Below, piece after piece: positions 39,875 to 51,040 of a stretch of DNA of 64,000 nucleotides. Below the pieces are notes generated by a model. The model saw only the letters and a program-made list of their open reading frames with translations. It was not told the origin of the DNA and made no database searches. Numbering within the stretch: position 1 is the first letter of the stretch; each line of letters begins with the position of its first letter. Source of the stretch: Marthasterias glacialis (Eukaryota; Echinodermata; Asteroidea; Forcipulatida; Asteriidae); contig OU452222.1 of the NCBI GenBank assembly GCA_911728455.2, positions 7,896,108 through 7,960,107 on the forward strand, written 5' to 3'. The translations under genes were made by a program, and so were the position numbers.

Positions 39875-40067
39875 GTATTGACCCAATTCACCTGATGTCG
39901 TCATCTCAATGATCTTGGTTGGGACATTTTAGAAGTCAATGTCTCGCTGTGTTACAGTGTAGTGCACATTTTAGGCGACATAGTGTTTATACGTATACCT
40001 ATTGACTTCTAAAATGCTGAGCGTGGCACAGTCGCCACGTGTGATGTGCGCTGCAAGGGGTCAATAC
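39875..40067. mobile_element. 193-bp MITE-like element with GTATTGACCC ends
   Basis: GTATTGACCC at 39875-39884 is matched by GGGTCAATAC at 40058-40067. An inner pair, CATTTTAGAAGTCAAT and ATTGACTTCTAAAATG, forms a second perfect inverted repeat. Confidence 0.75.
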
Positions 40068-40147
40068 ATGTAGTGGAATACAATCAAGCAGTATCGGTTG
40101 TAACTAGGTTGGACACTTTGTGAATGTAATTGACTAATAATTCAATA

Positions 40148-40470
40148 ACTAATAATTATAATAAAGCATTTATATGGTGTCTTATGTAAGGCCGCAAAGA
40201 GCTTTACAGAAAATGCATAAATCAAATATTTAATACATAAATCTACAAGCAAAAAATCAGCAGCATGCAGACTGAATGTACAACTACAGAACATCATAAT
40301 TAAAATTACAAGTTTCCACTTATAAGAGAAGAGAGGTTACCAGCACATTCAACCTCAGCCAAGATCCTCCGAATCTGGCTTTTACAGGAGAAACATGTAG
40401 GTGAAATGAAAAACGGTGAAAGTCAATGAAAATTTTTCCGGAAACAAATAGGATTTAAGAAATGTCTTAA
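40148..40470. repeat. interspersed repeat related to 25680-26030
   Basis: Starts AATAATTATAATAAAGCATT with TATATGG and CAAAGAGCTTTACAGAAAA, a layout typical of an abundant marine-invertebrate repeat. Similar in outline to the copy in Ajuba intron 4. Confidence 0.45.
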
Positions 40471-42557
40471 AGTGGAGATAGAATTGGCTGAAGATATTGG
40501 ATGTGGCAAACTGTTCCAGAGAAACAATACTGATTAAGCAAAGAGCCGATTAAGACTCTGAGAATCCCCATTGCATTTGGTTCATATTTTGTTTGTTCAC
40601 TTGGACATGTACAATTTATATGGATGTACACAATCAGTGCACAAGTGAAGCACAATGTTCATGCAATGTTAATTGGACCTTACCGATCAATCAATACTTA
40701 AATTGGTAGATTTTTAGCACTTGTAGAAAAACACCATCTACAACTTCTAAAGTGTTGTCTTATTGAAATCATTTCTCTACCTTAAGTACCATTTGTGGAA
40801 TTGACTGTTTGGATTTTGAATGGTTGAGTAACTGACAGCAATCTGCTTAGAAACATTCACCACTTGATGTTGTACTTCAGGATGGCACAGTCATTTTATC
40901 TAATGAAGTCACGATTTACTCATACTCTGTTTATATAGATTCACTACATGATATCAAATTGCAAGATTGGAAAGTGAACTCTTTCATGAATTGAATGAAG
41001 CTGAGTTATTAGCAAGAAGTACAGATTTGTTGTATGTTTTAAAGTAAACTGTATATTCAACCTGGTGTTTCCAGCACAAAAAGACACAAGGAGGTCAACT
41101 GCCAATTGGAGGTAGAAGAAGGTGACTCCTCCCCAAAGGTGCATTTTCTTCAGGGTCCCGATCGTTAATGGGTTGGGAGGGGGGGGGGGTTATGTGTAGG
41201 CAAAATTGTGGTTTAGTTCTCTGGATCAAATTGACAGATTAGGATTTACATTTTTTTTTTCTTTTATGAGGTAAAGGTACAAGTTCTCACATTTTTAAAC
41301 AAATTATTTGTTCTAAATTCTTGTTTAGTTTAGGTAAGCTATAAAAATCCAAATGTTGTTTTCCTCTACTTTTAAGATGTATAACATGTTTACAGTGGTC
41401 CTAATTGTAGAAAACAAAGTTGTCAATACAATTTTAAAATGTTATCTTTTAAAATATTGGCGTGGATTTAAGTTGTACAGAAATTGTTGTTTTCCTGCGA
41501 TGTATTCATGTACATGTACTCATGTTAGAATGCGTTTTAAGTTATCAAATATCTGTTGTGCCAATCACCAGTCTGTATATGCAGCCATTTGGATTTCCCT
41601 CCATGCAAATCTTCAAAGCCAAAGCGAGGCATGAAGGCAAAACAGTTTGACCTTCATTTTGAGGTTTGAAAAAAAATTGCTCGTAGTTAATGGCAAAGTT
41701 TAAACATAAGGTGTCACCGAACGTAAAAGTTTATTTTGTGATTGACTTCACCACTCAGATGTTGAGCTATTGCCATGCAAACAAGTTAGGAGTACCAGTA
41801 CTTGTACTTTTGTTTTGTAAAGGAACAACCAATATTTTGTTGAAATATTTAAAGGTTTTGTCAACGCACATATCTCACTCAATACCTCCGTACTCTTCTT
41901 CATGGTATACGTAATTTTAGATTCGGTGTTTACAAACACAACCAACATTATAACTAGGCATATCACCCCTGTACAGAGTCCTAATTTATCCAGGAGAAAC
42001 AAGGGTTCCTCGTAGAACAGTCCAACAGACTGGGCACTGATTTGAAATTAAAGTAAGATTTGTAAAACGCGTTATGCTGCATCAAACCAATTAGTTCTTT
42101 AACAAGGTATAATGTTCATTGTTTATTTACCATAACTTGTGGGTAATTTGTTTTAACAGTCTCTCACTTTTGGGCGTGTGTTGTGTTTGAATGTTGTGTA
42201 AACCGCATTGATTTATTTTTTAAAATAGTTGACTCATTTGATCTAATGAGCAGTGAAACATTTCAAATTAAAGTATAAGGTCAAATGAAGCATGATCATA
42301 TTTTAATCACAATGCTATTAACTCTAAAACATATTAAACATACAAAATATGTATTGTTATTGAACTCGTACATGTAAAGCAATAACATTATATTTTACCG
42401 ATAAGTGTATATATTATATTATTTTCATTCATGTAAAATAGATCAATTTAACCCAATATGATTATTGAAATCTTTTGATATGAATTAATAAACGTGGACA
42501 AGATCTGAACAATTTATGAAGCTTTTTTAGTTAATTTTTGTGTTTTATTTTCTGTAG
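40471..42557. other. intergenic, no gene recognised
   Basis: AT-rich. A G run lies near 41178-41190. The ORFs at 41353-41634 and 41748-42002 have no recognisable domain. Confidence 0.4.
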
Positions 42558-42606
42558 GGAATGAAAGGAGCATTTGTGGAAAGTTTCAAGAAAATCGGCC
42601 GTGAAC
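42558..42606 (+). CDS. orphan exon-like segment between the Ajuba and Galpha genes
   Basis: A 49-base segment is bounded by a strong acceptor (TTTTATTTTCTGTAG) and a consensus donor (GTAAGT). It is open in one frame only, encoding GMKGAFVESFKKIGRE plus one base. The frame stops shortly after the donor and just before the acceptor, as expected for an exon. No partner exons were identified nearby and I do not recognise the protein. It might be an alternative exon of a neighbour, an exon of an undetected gene, a gene fragment or chance. Confidence 0.3.
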
Positions 42607-43519
42607 GTAAGTGATGTGTGAAGCACACAGCCTCCCTAACCCCAGTACCCCCAGGTTGAAAAAGCATCGGCTTCAAGAAAGAGCCAGCAAATTGATAAAC
42701 CAATCAAAGCGAAATAAGGTTATGAATCAGAAGTTAAAAATCAATAGAAATGACCAAACAAAAAAGGTATAATAAAAATTAACGAAATAATTTTTTTAAA
42801 GAGCAACAATCTCTCCACAAAAATAGTTCAATTAAGCTTCATATTTATGTAGAGTGAAATATTAATAGGCATTTTGTCAAAAAGTGTTCCACATGTCTGT
42901 AGGCCGACTTAATAACCAGTTAACTTCCCAGCTTGCCCTCGAAAACATTTAACAGGGCGCCCTCTCCGATAATTTTAAATTGTGTTGTAATTATCGTTCA
43001 AGTACGTTGTTTTAATAAAAACAAAATTACTGCGGCCAGGAAAACCGGTAACCTTGTGTATGAATAACCAGCTAAAATGAATGAACTTATATAGGAGATT
43101 AGAGGACCATAAAGTTCAACACTTGTATCGCAGTGAACTTTGATCATTATTTCCATTATGCATATTTGTTATCTTGGCGGTGAGCACAAAGTAGTGGTTT
43201 CAGGTAGTATAGAACAACTGAGAAACAGTTTTCAATTCCTTGTAAAAAAAACAAATCGTTTCCCTGTTGTTCCTGTATTAATAGTTGCGTATTTGTATTT
43301 CAGAGTCAGTCTACCAAGATCAAGAGAATTAATTGACCCAAAATGATTTTGATTTTCTGGGACCCAGATCCAAAATGTAGTGCATATAATTAAATAAAAA
43401 GAAAGTATACTTTTCTGAGAAATACTATAAGAGTCTGATCACATGCAGTCATAGGCTAACGTTTAAATAAAGAAACTTACATTCAGCTGATGCTTTTTTG
43501 TAAAACAAAAGGACTATAA
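42607..43519. other. intergenic, nothing recognised
   Basis: AT-rich sequence downstream of the orphan exon. No further exon with matching phase was found by eye. Confidence 0.35.
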
Positions 43520-43687
43520 GAACACGTTGTGTTTACATACTGAAGTGTGCACGGTTTTTCACAATTTTCTCCTGACTCAGACGATGAATTAAGCCCAATT
43601 TTCAGGTTTTTTTTTAGGTATGTATTGAATCAGACAAAGTAAGAACACTGCACTATCAGCTTTACCAATTCCCTATAGTGCCTTTAA
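43520..43687. mobile_element. right-end fragment of a TTAA-ended MITE
   Basis: Ends CCAATTCCCTATAGTGCC then TTTAA, and contains GACGATGAATTAAGCCCAAT then TTTTCAGG, matching the design of the element at 37435-37762. A left end was not found. Confidence 0.45.
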
Positions 43688-44219
43688 ATGAATTGTAGTA
43701 TATGGCTTGTTTAGGCTGATATTAATCTTGGTATAGCATGGAAGTTGCCTTGATGGATCGGTCAGGATTGGTCTGGTACAGTCAAAGGGAATTTCTGTGG
43801 TCCTGATAGTTTTTTTTTAAGTCAATCGGTTCGTCCTCCTTAATTACTTTATGGTCTACCCATGGTCTCTGGCCACAAGACCGTGTCTTTGGTTATCTGT
43901 TTAACAACTATTTACCATTGAGAACAGTTCTTCCTAACTAGCATGGATAATACTAAAGAAACTACTTGTAATTTTCTTCACAAAAGACGAGCAATGAGCG
44001 CCAATGTGTTTGACCGTATAAAGTGTTTTGTTTGATACAATCAACAATTATTCAGAAATTCTTCCACTACTGCTTTCATCTTCACGACTTAATGCACGGG
44101 AATACCGTACGAACTGCTCGTCAACTCTGTCCAAAATGCCATGCAGTGATGAACAATTATTAAAACATGACAAACAAGCAGAAAGCCACGGCCAGGCGGA
44201 CAAACAAATACCCATCGCC

Positions 44220-44660
44220 CCCCAAAAAAAAAAAAATAAATAAATAAAAATCCCCAAAAACCAAAAACACACACACACACCAAAAAAAACCAAACGCACA
44301 TAAATCTCAAAACATGTACAAAAGCATTTCAAATGACACGGGGAGCATGGTGGTCGGTGATAACAATATGCCCGATAATTATGAATAATTGTGGATTTTA
44401 GTGATGGTGACAGTAAAAAGGACTGATGATCTGGTCGGTGATGAAGAGTGGGGAGATGGTGAAGTTGACATAGCTGATGATTAATGGTGACTTCATTGGT
44501 GATGGTGGTTAGGAGATGGTGAAGTTATGATGTGATAGACATTGCGATGGTTATGGTGATGGTGATATCAGTGAGTATTGTGAAGCTGGTGATGATAGCG
44601 GTCATAATGGGTATCACAATAGGGAACGCTATTCACAATGATGACAAAAACCCAACACCA
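44220..44660. repeat. A-rich/(CA)n tract and degenerate GATGGT repeats
   Basis: An A run and (CA)n lie at 44226-44280. From 44345 to about 44610 a degenerate GATGGTGA/GGTGAT hexamer-like array follows. Both are upstream of the Galpha gene. Confidence 0.6.
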
Positions 44661-45129
44661 ATGACATTCTTCTTTGTGCTCACGCAAGCATGTATAATGT
44701 TCCTCATTGTCTGTAGTTGAGAGTAAAGCTTGGCAGTAAATGATATGCCCAAGGCACGTGCCTTAACTGACACAAATGCCATGTGATAATCCGTCTGTTG
44801 GTAACTCGTGTGTGCATTCATATCAGTCAGTATGCTCGCACGTTTTTCTACATCATCCAGTGGCTGCCTAGGGCAACACTGCGTCCCTTTTCCCACACAG
44901 TCGACCTGGTCCTGCCAAAGAAGGGCGAGAGTCATCCTGAGGAGTTTTACACGCGGTAAAACGGACGAGAAATACTGGAGAATAGACAATAAACAGAAGT
45001 AACCCAGGAGATGTGCACATCGGTGATGTTATTTTCTTATACTGCTGTGAAGGTGCAGTGTATAGTGAAAAAATGACTGCCTCTGATAATACATCTAGGA
45101 CTCTGAACAACAGCAGCGGTCGGGGCGAT

Positions 45130-45418
45130 GTATGCCGTGACGTTGTCATGCCAATCAACAAGACAGTTTAGTCGTAGTATGCACCACACCTTGCTATATA
45201 CGTGCCTCTCGCCATACGGACGGCTGTGTGTACAGCAACCAAACTCATTTACTCAGCATTTACGTCACAGGACAACCCTACGAGATATCAACGCGCGTTG
45301 GACAGGCTAGCTAGACGTCACAGGGCTGACTAACGGCGGCTCGTAGTGGAGAAAATACGGCCCGAATTCGCTGGCTGTTTCTTGCATACGATTTGCTCTG
45401 TGCCTCACCCTAAACAAG
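45130..45418 (+). promoter_or_regulatory. GNAO1: putative Galpha promoter and 5' UTR with CRE-like sites
   Basis: This segment is richer in CG dinucleotides than its surroundings. TACGTCAC (45261-45268) and GACGTCAC (45314-45321) are CRE-like. A TATA-like CTATATAC lies near 45193-45200, so transcription might start near 45225. The ATG context AACAAGATGG is good. All regulatory calls are inference. Confidence 0.4.
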
Positions 45419-45536
45419 ATGGGCTGTACTATGAGTGCGGAGGATCGGGAGGCCGCCGAGAAAAGCCGGCAAATTGACAAGACTCTAAAAGATGACGGGT
45501 TGCAAGCAGCCAAGGATGTTAAGCTACTACTACTGG
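45419..45536 (+). CDS. GNAO1: Galpha exon 1 (start codon, lipidation site)
   Basis: ATG with A at -3 and G at +4. It ends CTACTGG|GTGAGT inside the glycine before the P-loop. The frame stays open to 45601 past the donor, without family similarity. Confidence 0.93.
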
Positions 45537-46014
45537 GTGAGTTAATAAACCTACCCGCAAATCAACCCGTACCTCACTCGCTCTGTATATTCATGCAATG
45601 ATTTGAGCACATCGCGGTATTCACTTGTTAGTCTTCACGACGTATTTTTTTTTATCACGTTGCCGCTACACAAACTCTTTTTCGGCCACCTGGCTAATTG
45701 TCCATATTGCATTGTTGCTCAAGTGGGCTTGTCATTTTTCTTGTATGATGCATTGTGTTGTCGAGCGTTCTAGTCACCACTAAGGATGTTTCAGGCCATT
45801 CAAAGCCACGGGATTTGAGTAATTTGCTTGCCATTGCAAGCAAGGATGTTTACAAGTGGTCGCGAGTATTATAATGGCCTGCTCGGCCGTCAGTCAAATT
45901 CGTTCGCTCCATTAACATTTTACCTCATTATGGGGCCGGGGTCTAAAACCCGTTTCTTATTCGTTTTACAGGTGCTGGGGAATCAGGGAAAAGCACAATC
46001 GTCAAACAAATGAA
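45419..46014 (+). CDS. GNAO1: G-protein alpha subunit, Gi/o class (Go-like); 3' exons outside window
   Basis: This is the alpha subunit of a heterotrimeric G protein. It binds GTP, is activated by seven-helix receptors and signals at the plasma membrane. Exon 1 (45419-45536, 118 nt) and exon 2 (45972-46014, 43 nt) have exactly the lengths and phases of vertebrate Gi/Go genes. The protein starts [20 protein letters not shown], giving an N-myristoylation glycine and a palmitoylation cysteine. It continues to [11 protein letters not shown] and then the P-loop GAGESGKST with IVKQMK (phosphate-binding Switch-preceding helix). AAKDVK is the Go form, while Gi proteins usually read AAREVK; overall the first 40 residues look closer to Go, but only modestly. 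Exon 3 (normally starting IIHE) is not found in the next 18 kb, so intron 2 is very long, as it is in vertebrate GNAO1. Gi/o class is near certain, Go probable. Confidence 0.9.
45824..45843. repeat. small perfect hairpin in Galpha intron 1
   Basis: TTGCTTGC-CATT-GCAAGCAA, an 8-bp stem with a 4-base loop, about 130 bases before exon 2. Confidence 0.6.
45972..46014 (+). CDS. GNAO1: Galpha exon 2 (P-loop)
   Basis: 43 nt encoding [14 protein letters not shown] plus two bases of Lys, between acceptor TCGTTTTACAG and donor GTAAGT. Confidence 0.95.
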
Positions 46015-49000
46015 GTAAGTGAGAGCCTGATTGTCCATTCCTTAAATTATGTTTTTAAAAATCCGGGTGTATATATCGGCATGAATGATTGAAATGTGAG
46101 CCCAGATGATGAGTATTATGCGTCTAGATGTCAGAGCGGTTGTATTGTGGATAAGACACATCGGCCAGCGCCCCTCCCTCCAACTGGTGCCCGCAAGCTA
46201 GAAAACGGGTCAAGCTTGCTGGGCTGACACGATCGGCGGAAACTCAACAATGGCGACCTATGCCAAAGATACTCTTCAATTGGAATAGAGAATGTCATGC
46301 TGCGCACAGTGGGTGGCTGGCCCCGTGTTCTTTTTTTGTTTCGCCGCAAGTGGTGTGAGGTTTCTCATCATTATTAACATTCATAAATTAATTCAGCTAC
46401 ATCATTATAACACTATTGTTAAACAAACACAGAGTAAGCCATGACGCTCATTTATTCACACACATACATGAAGCTATCTCTAGTGCAGTGCACGAATCCA
46501 CAGACTCTGTCAGCCTATAATCTTTCACTTCATCATGAAATCAATGACGTTTCCAGCACGGCATTCTCATAATACCATTTCCTTCCTTCGTTTATTATTA
46601 TGCCTCGGTTTTCCGATATTACATTTCCTTGTGTTGGAATATACCGATCGTTTGCATACATGACGACCAGCCTAGTTATTTACCATTCACCCAGGATATC
46701 TGACCTAGGGACCATCATACAGTATAAGCATTCTCCCAATATGATTAGCAATTTCTGTACCTAATCAGATAATTGGCAAATTGCCCTTTGTACGTTGACC
46801 TAAAATATGATAATACATTTTTTGTACTAGGTGAAATAATTGACACAATGCATTCTCACAAAAAGAGGAGCTGTAATTTTGAAGTTGAGTTAGTTATCTA
46901 GAAGACTCTATTGTGGGTTATCTTTACATCAAACCTCTGGCTGTTCAGATCAACTCAACATACATATTGGCATAATACCGTGTGGGTATAATTTGAATTC
47001 AGTTTTCAAGGGCCAGAACGTCAAATGCATTTCATGCTGATATTATTATGAATTCCTCATTATCATTACATATGCAATTCGTGCCCCAGTCGAACTATCT
47101 CATGTAATGTCACAAAATATGCAGTCAGGTTCAGAAGGGACGGCGTTCGGCTCGAAAATGAAAACATTTCCGCGTGGGATGACCTGTTTCTTCCCAATTA
47201 TATATTGACACTGAACAATTGAATAAATCTCACACAGGATATGGCCTCCGGCTTGCCGTGTGGAAACGTCAACTATCATTCTGATCTTAAAGGTTTTACG
47301 CCTTTAAAAATATAATTAATCTTAAACCGCTCGTCAAATCTCAAAGCTAAGCGCAGTAAGTGTGTATACCTTTTTTTAAATGGATGTTTATGTGTTAAGT
47401 CATGTTAATTGTTTAAATGCTTTTAAAGAGAAGAGAACAACTTAGAATTTTGATAGGAAGTTTGGAAAATTGTACACGAAATTGTTGTATGAATTGTATT
47501 GCTGACAACTAAACAACATCTCCACTCATCCAATTCACTTGTACACTGTAGTGCAAAATCTTGATTCAAGTAGAGTAAAATTAGCAAATCATGTAATTAA
47601 GTCTGCCATTTGATCATTAAGAATGATTTCCTCTCTTGTGGATGGTTTTTGATTGTGAGTTATTGTTAGCACTTCGAAATATCTGTACTTCTTTCAATGG
47701 AACAAACTCCGCTATAGGCAGTGTCTAATGAAAATGCACCCAGCCATCACATTATTACAAACCTATAGTAACATAAATCTTTCAGCTCATTAATTACGTA
47801 TTGTAATTTGAATTTCTCTTGATTTGTCGAGCAAAGTACATTAGTTTCAGTCCATGAGGAATATATCCAATGTTACATTACTTTTCAGTCAGATATTACC
47901 CCAAAATGAAAGGTATAACCGTTTGCAAACTTGACACCACGTGAGGGTTAAAACATGTCAGTAATACCTTTTTTTAGTGAGTGAATACAATACGAATTTT
48001 AACCTCTCTTTTGTTCTATTGAACAGGTTTCATGTAGTTGAAAATTGATTTTATAGAAGCACAACCCGTTCCCTTTGTTTTTATTCCAGTGACTTGTTTT
48101 ATTCATTAAGAAAGTAAATATTGAATGAGTACAACTCTAATGTTAGTAAATAATGTATAGTCATTGATTGGAGATGTTTAAAGACAAAATGAATATGAAA
48201 GTATCGGGGCTTAAAAATGCAGAAAAATACTTTCTGCGCCCTATCTTCCCGTTCGTTTCTTCCATGCAGCAATACAATAATAACCAATTAGGCCTAGGCC
48301 TATACAGTACTCAGTTTGAAATAGCACAAATTAGGCCCTTCGTAAATTTAGTGGAGGATTGCAATATTTTACAGTTCGCCGTTGGAGTTGCTACACAATG
48401 AGGTATTTTGAAATAACAAGTTTGTACATAGGCTACTACCGTTGTTCTTGGTACAGTCATTTAAAATTCATCGACCCGGTGCAAGTCACGCGTATTTTGA
48501 ACCTTGAGTTTCCACCATAGAGCGATATATTTAGCTCTATGGTTTCCACGCACATTTCTTTCACACGTGAAGGAAACAAAATGGCGCCATTTATCGGGGC
48601 CCAACGCCCGAAACTTGCACATTCTATTGTCTCACATCAATCAACATGGTTAAAAATATGATGTTTTATATCATAAAACGCACTATAATGCATAACGTGT
48701 TTTGTGAAGGACTCATACTTACACATAAAGACAATCAAGATTTTGAGGAAATTTGCGTTAACTGTAATATTTTATAAAGATCTTCGCAAGTTTAGGCTAT
48801 TGTCAGAACATGCTTGATATAACTTATGATCGAATCCAAACAAAATTTGCAAAACATTTTTTTTCAGACACTATTAAAAAAACTATTTAAAACACTATTT
48901 AGACTGACATATTTTTCTTCGATTGGTACCAGTAGTTTCTGTTTTTTACGCTTAAATCTTTTAAGTTAATATCGTTAATTCATATCTTAATTAAAATGAG

Positions 49001-49209
49001 TTAGGCCTATTTGCAGATGTAACGTTAGACTGTTGTTAACACGACGCTGTATACAAAGTTGTCTAAATAACCAATTAGTACTCATTGCTAAAAACAAGAC
49101 TGGATTATCTTGTTGTGGAGGGTTAGCAATCTAATATTTGAGAGACTAACGTTAACAGATTTAGTAATCCAAATATAGTCAAATGACGTCTTAACCCGTA
49201 GTTCCCATT
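46015..49209 (+). other. GNAO1: Galpha intron 2, first part
   Basis: AT-rich intron. Apart from a foldback at 48479-48620 I see no exon, RNA gene or intact repeat. Confidence 0.4.
48479..48620. mobile_element. about 142-bp foldback element
   Basis: GTGCAAGT (48479-48486) is mirrored by ACTTGCAC (48613-48620). Inside, CCATAGAGC/GCTCTATGG (48515-48542) is a 9-bp perfect hairpin. The interior is CpG-bearing. Confidence 0.5.
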
Positions 49210-51040
49210 TACCTCAGATCGCATACCCCTTCAATCAGATTAAAATCTTCCCCCTTCCATATTGACCATAACCTCAAGATCAGAAACTCATTCCCATTGC
49301 CCTTGACCTCAACATACCTCCTTCCCATTGCCCATTGACCTCAAGATCAGAACCTCCTTCCCATTGCCCTCAAGGTCATCTTCCTCCTTCCATATTGCTT
49401 ATAAAATTACCTCAAGATCAGAACCTCATTCCCATCACCCTTGACCTCAACATCGGAACCTCCTTTCCATTGCCCATTGACCTCAATATCAGAACCTCAT
49501 TCCCATTGCCCATTGTCCTCAAGGTCTGAACCTCATTCCCATTGCCCATTGACCTCAAGGTCAGAACCTCATTCCCATTGCCCATTGACCTCAAGATCAG
49601 AACCTCCTTCCCATTGCCCGACCTCAAGATCAGAACCTCATTCCTATTGCCAATTAATTGGCCTCAAGATCAGGACCTCCTTCCCATTATACTCATTGAC
49701 CTCAAGATCAGGACCTCCTGCCTGTATTGCCCATTGACCTCAAGATCCAGAGCCTCGTATGCCCAGATAAAGGACCTTACCATTTTACCTAATTGACCTA
49801 GATCAGGATTCAGAGCCTCCTTTTGCTATTGACATAAATATCCTAAATATCAGTATACACATCGAACTCGCTCAAGATCCAGAGCGTTCTTACCCCATTG
49901 CCCATAGACCTGAGGATCAAGCAAGCCCCCTCTCATGGTGTAAACTGACCTTAGGATCTAGGGCATTTTCCTTGGTACAATGATCGACCTCAGTCCAGAT
50001 TCAAAACGTCCTTATCCTTGTACCAACTAACTTCCAGATTTAGAGCCTCCTTTCAGTATTGCCCATTTATCTGCAGATCCTAGGCATTGATCTCAAACAT
50101 AGAGCCTCCTTACCTTGGTGCCTATCGACCTTAGTCCAGAACCGAAACGTCCTTAGCCTTGTACCAAACTAACTTCCAGATCCAGAGCCTTATTCCCCAT
50201 TGCCATTAACCTAAAGCCAGCACCCTTTTCCATCCAGGGTATATTTACCCATTTGCCCATTGACTTAAAGATAAAGCACACCATTTCCATGTTGCAAGTT
50301 GACCTCGGGATCCAGGGTCTCTTTACCCATTTGTCCATTGAACTTGGGATTCGGAGCCTCTAATATTCTACCTAGCGCCAAATGACCTCCACACCCAAAG
50401 TAGAAGTTCATTGACCTACAAATCCATAGCCTCTTTCCCATTATCTCCATTCACCTCACTTATCCTAGTTCATATCGACTTTCTGATCAAAATCATCTAT
50501 AGTATAGTCACCAGTGACCTTCAGATCCAGAACCTTCGAAACCTAGTGCTGACGGCTTTCGGTTTCAAAGCCTGTTCACAAAAGTCCCCTTTACCTCCAG
50601 AACCAGGCGTTCCCTTTACTGTCGGTGTCATTAGCGTCCCGATCCTATATACAAGTGCTCATCACTGATCTCCAGATCCAGAATCTTCGTATACTATATC
50701 GCCCAACGCGTTCCACATCCGTCGGGCAGTCTCCAGATAGCCGCCATTGACCTCCAAATAATTTCAATTGATCACCACATATCCTCCAGTAATATCCTCC
50801 AGTAACATCAGTGCCTCCGCTTTTGCCTCCATATAGCCTCAATTGAAGTAATGTCCTCCATTGACCTCTATAGCCTGGATTGACTTCCAGATAGTCTTTA
50901 TTGACCCAAGATTTCCGCCATTGACCCCAAATTAGAGGAGTTAAACAAGTCCTCCATTGGCAAACTAATTTATCTTCAAGTAGCCTATAGTTGACACAAG
51001 AAGCCTATATTGACCTTAATATAGCTCATTCCCTCCCACT
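49210..51040. repeat. 36-bp minisatellite, best near 49.4-49.7 kb and decaying rightwards
   Basis: The unit CATTGACCTCAAGATCAGAA plus CCTCATTCCCATTGCC is 36 bases long. Near-perfect copies fill about 49330-49740. To the right, copies become more diverged but the CATTGACCT...CAGAGCCTC framework can be followed to about 51000. As 36 is a multiple of 3, several ORFs (for example 49441-49737) arise from it; they are artefacts. Confidence 0.9.

Noticed and set aside
49335..49796. 36-bp direct repeats resembling a CRISPR array
   Set aside because: The repeats are contiguous with no unique spacers and the DNA is animal nuclear with introns; it is a minisatellite.
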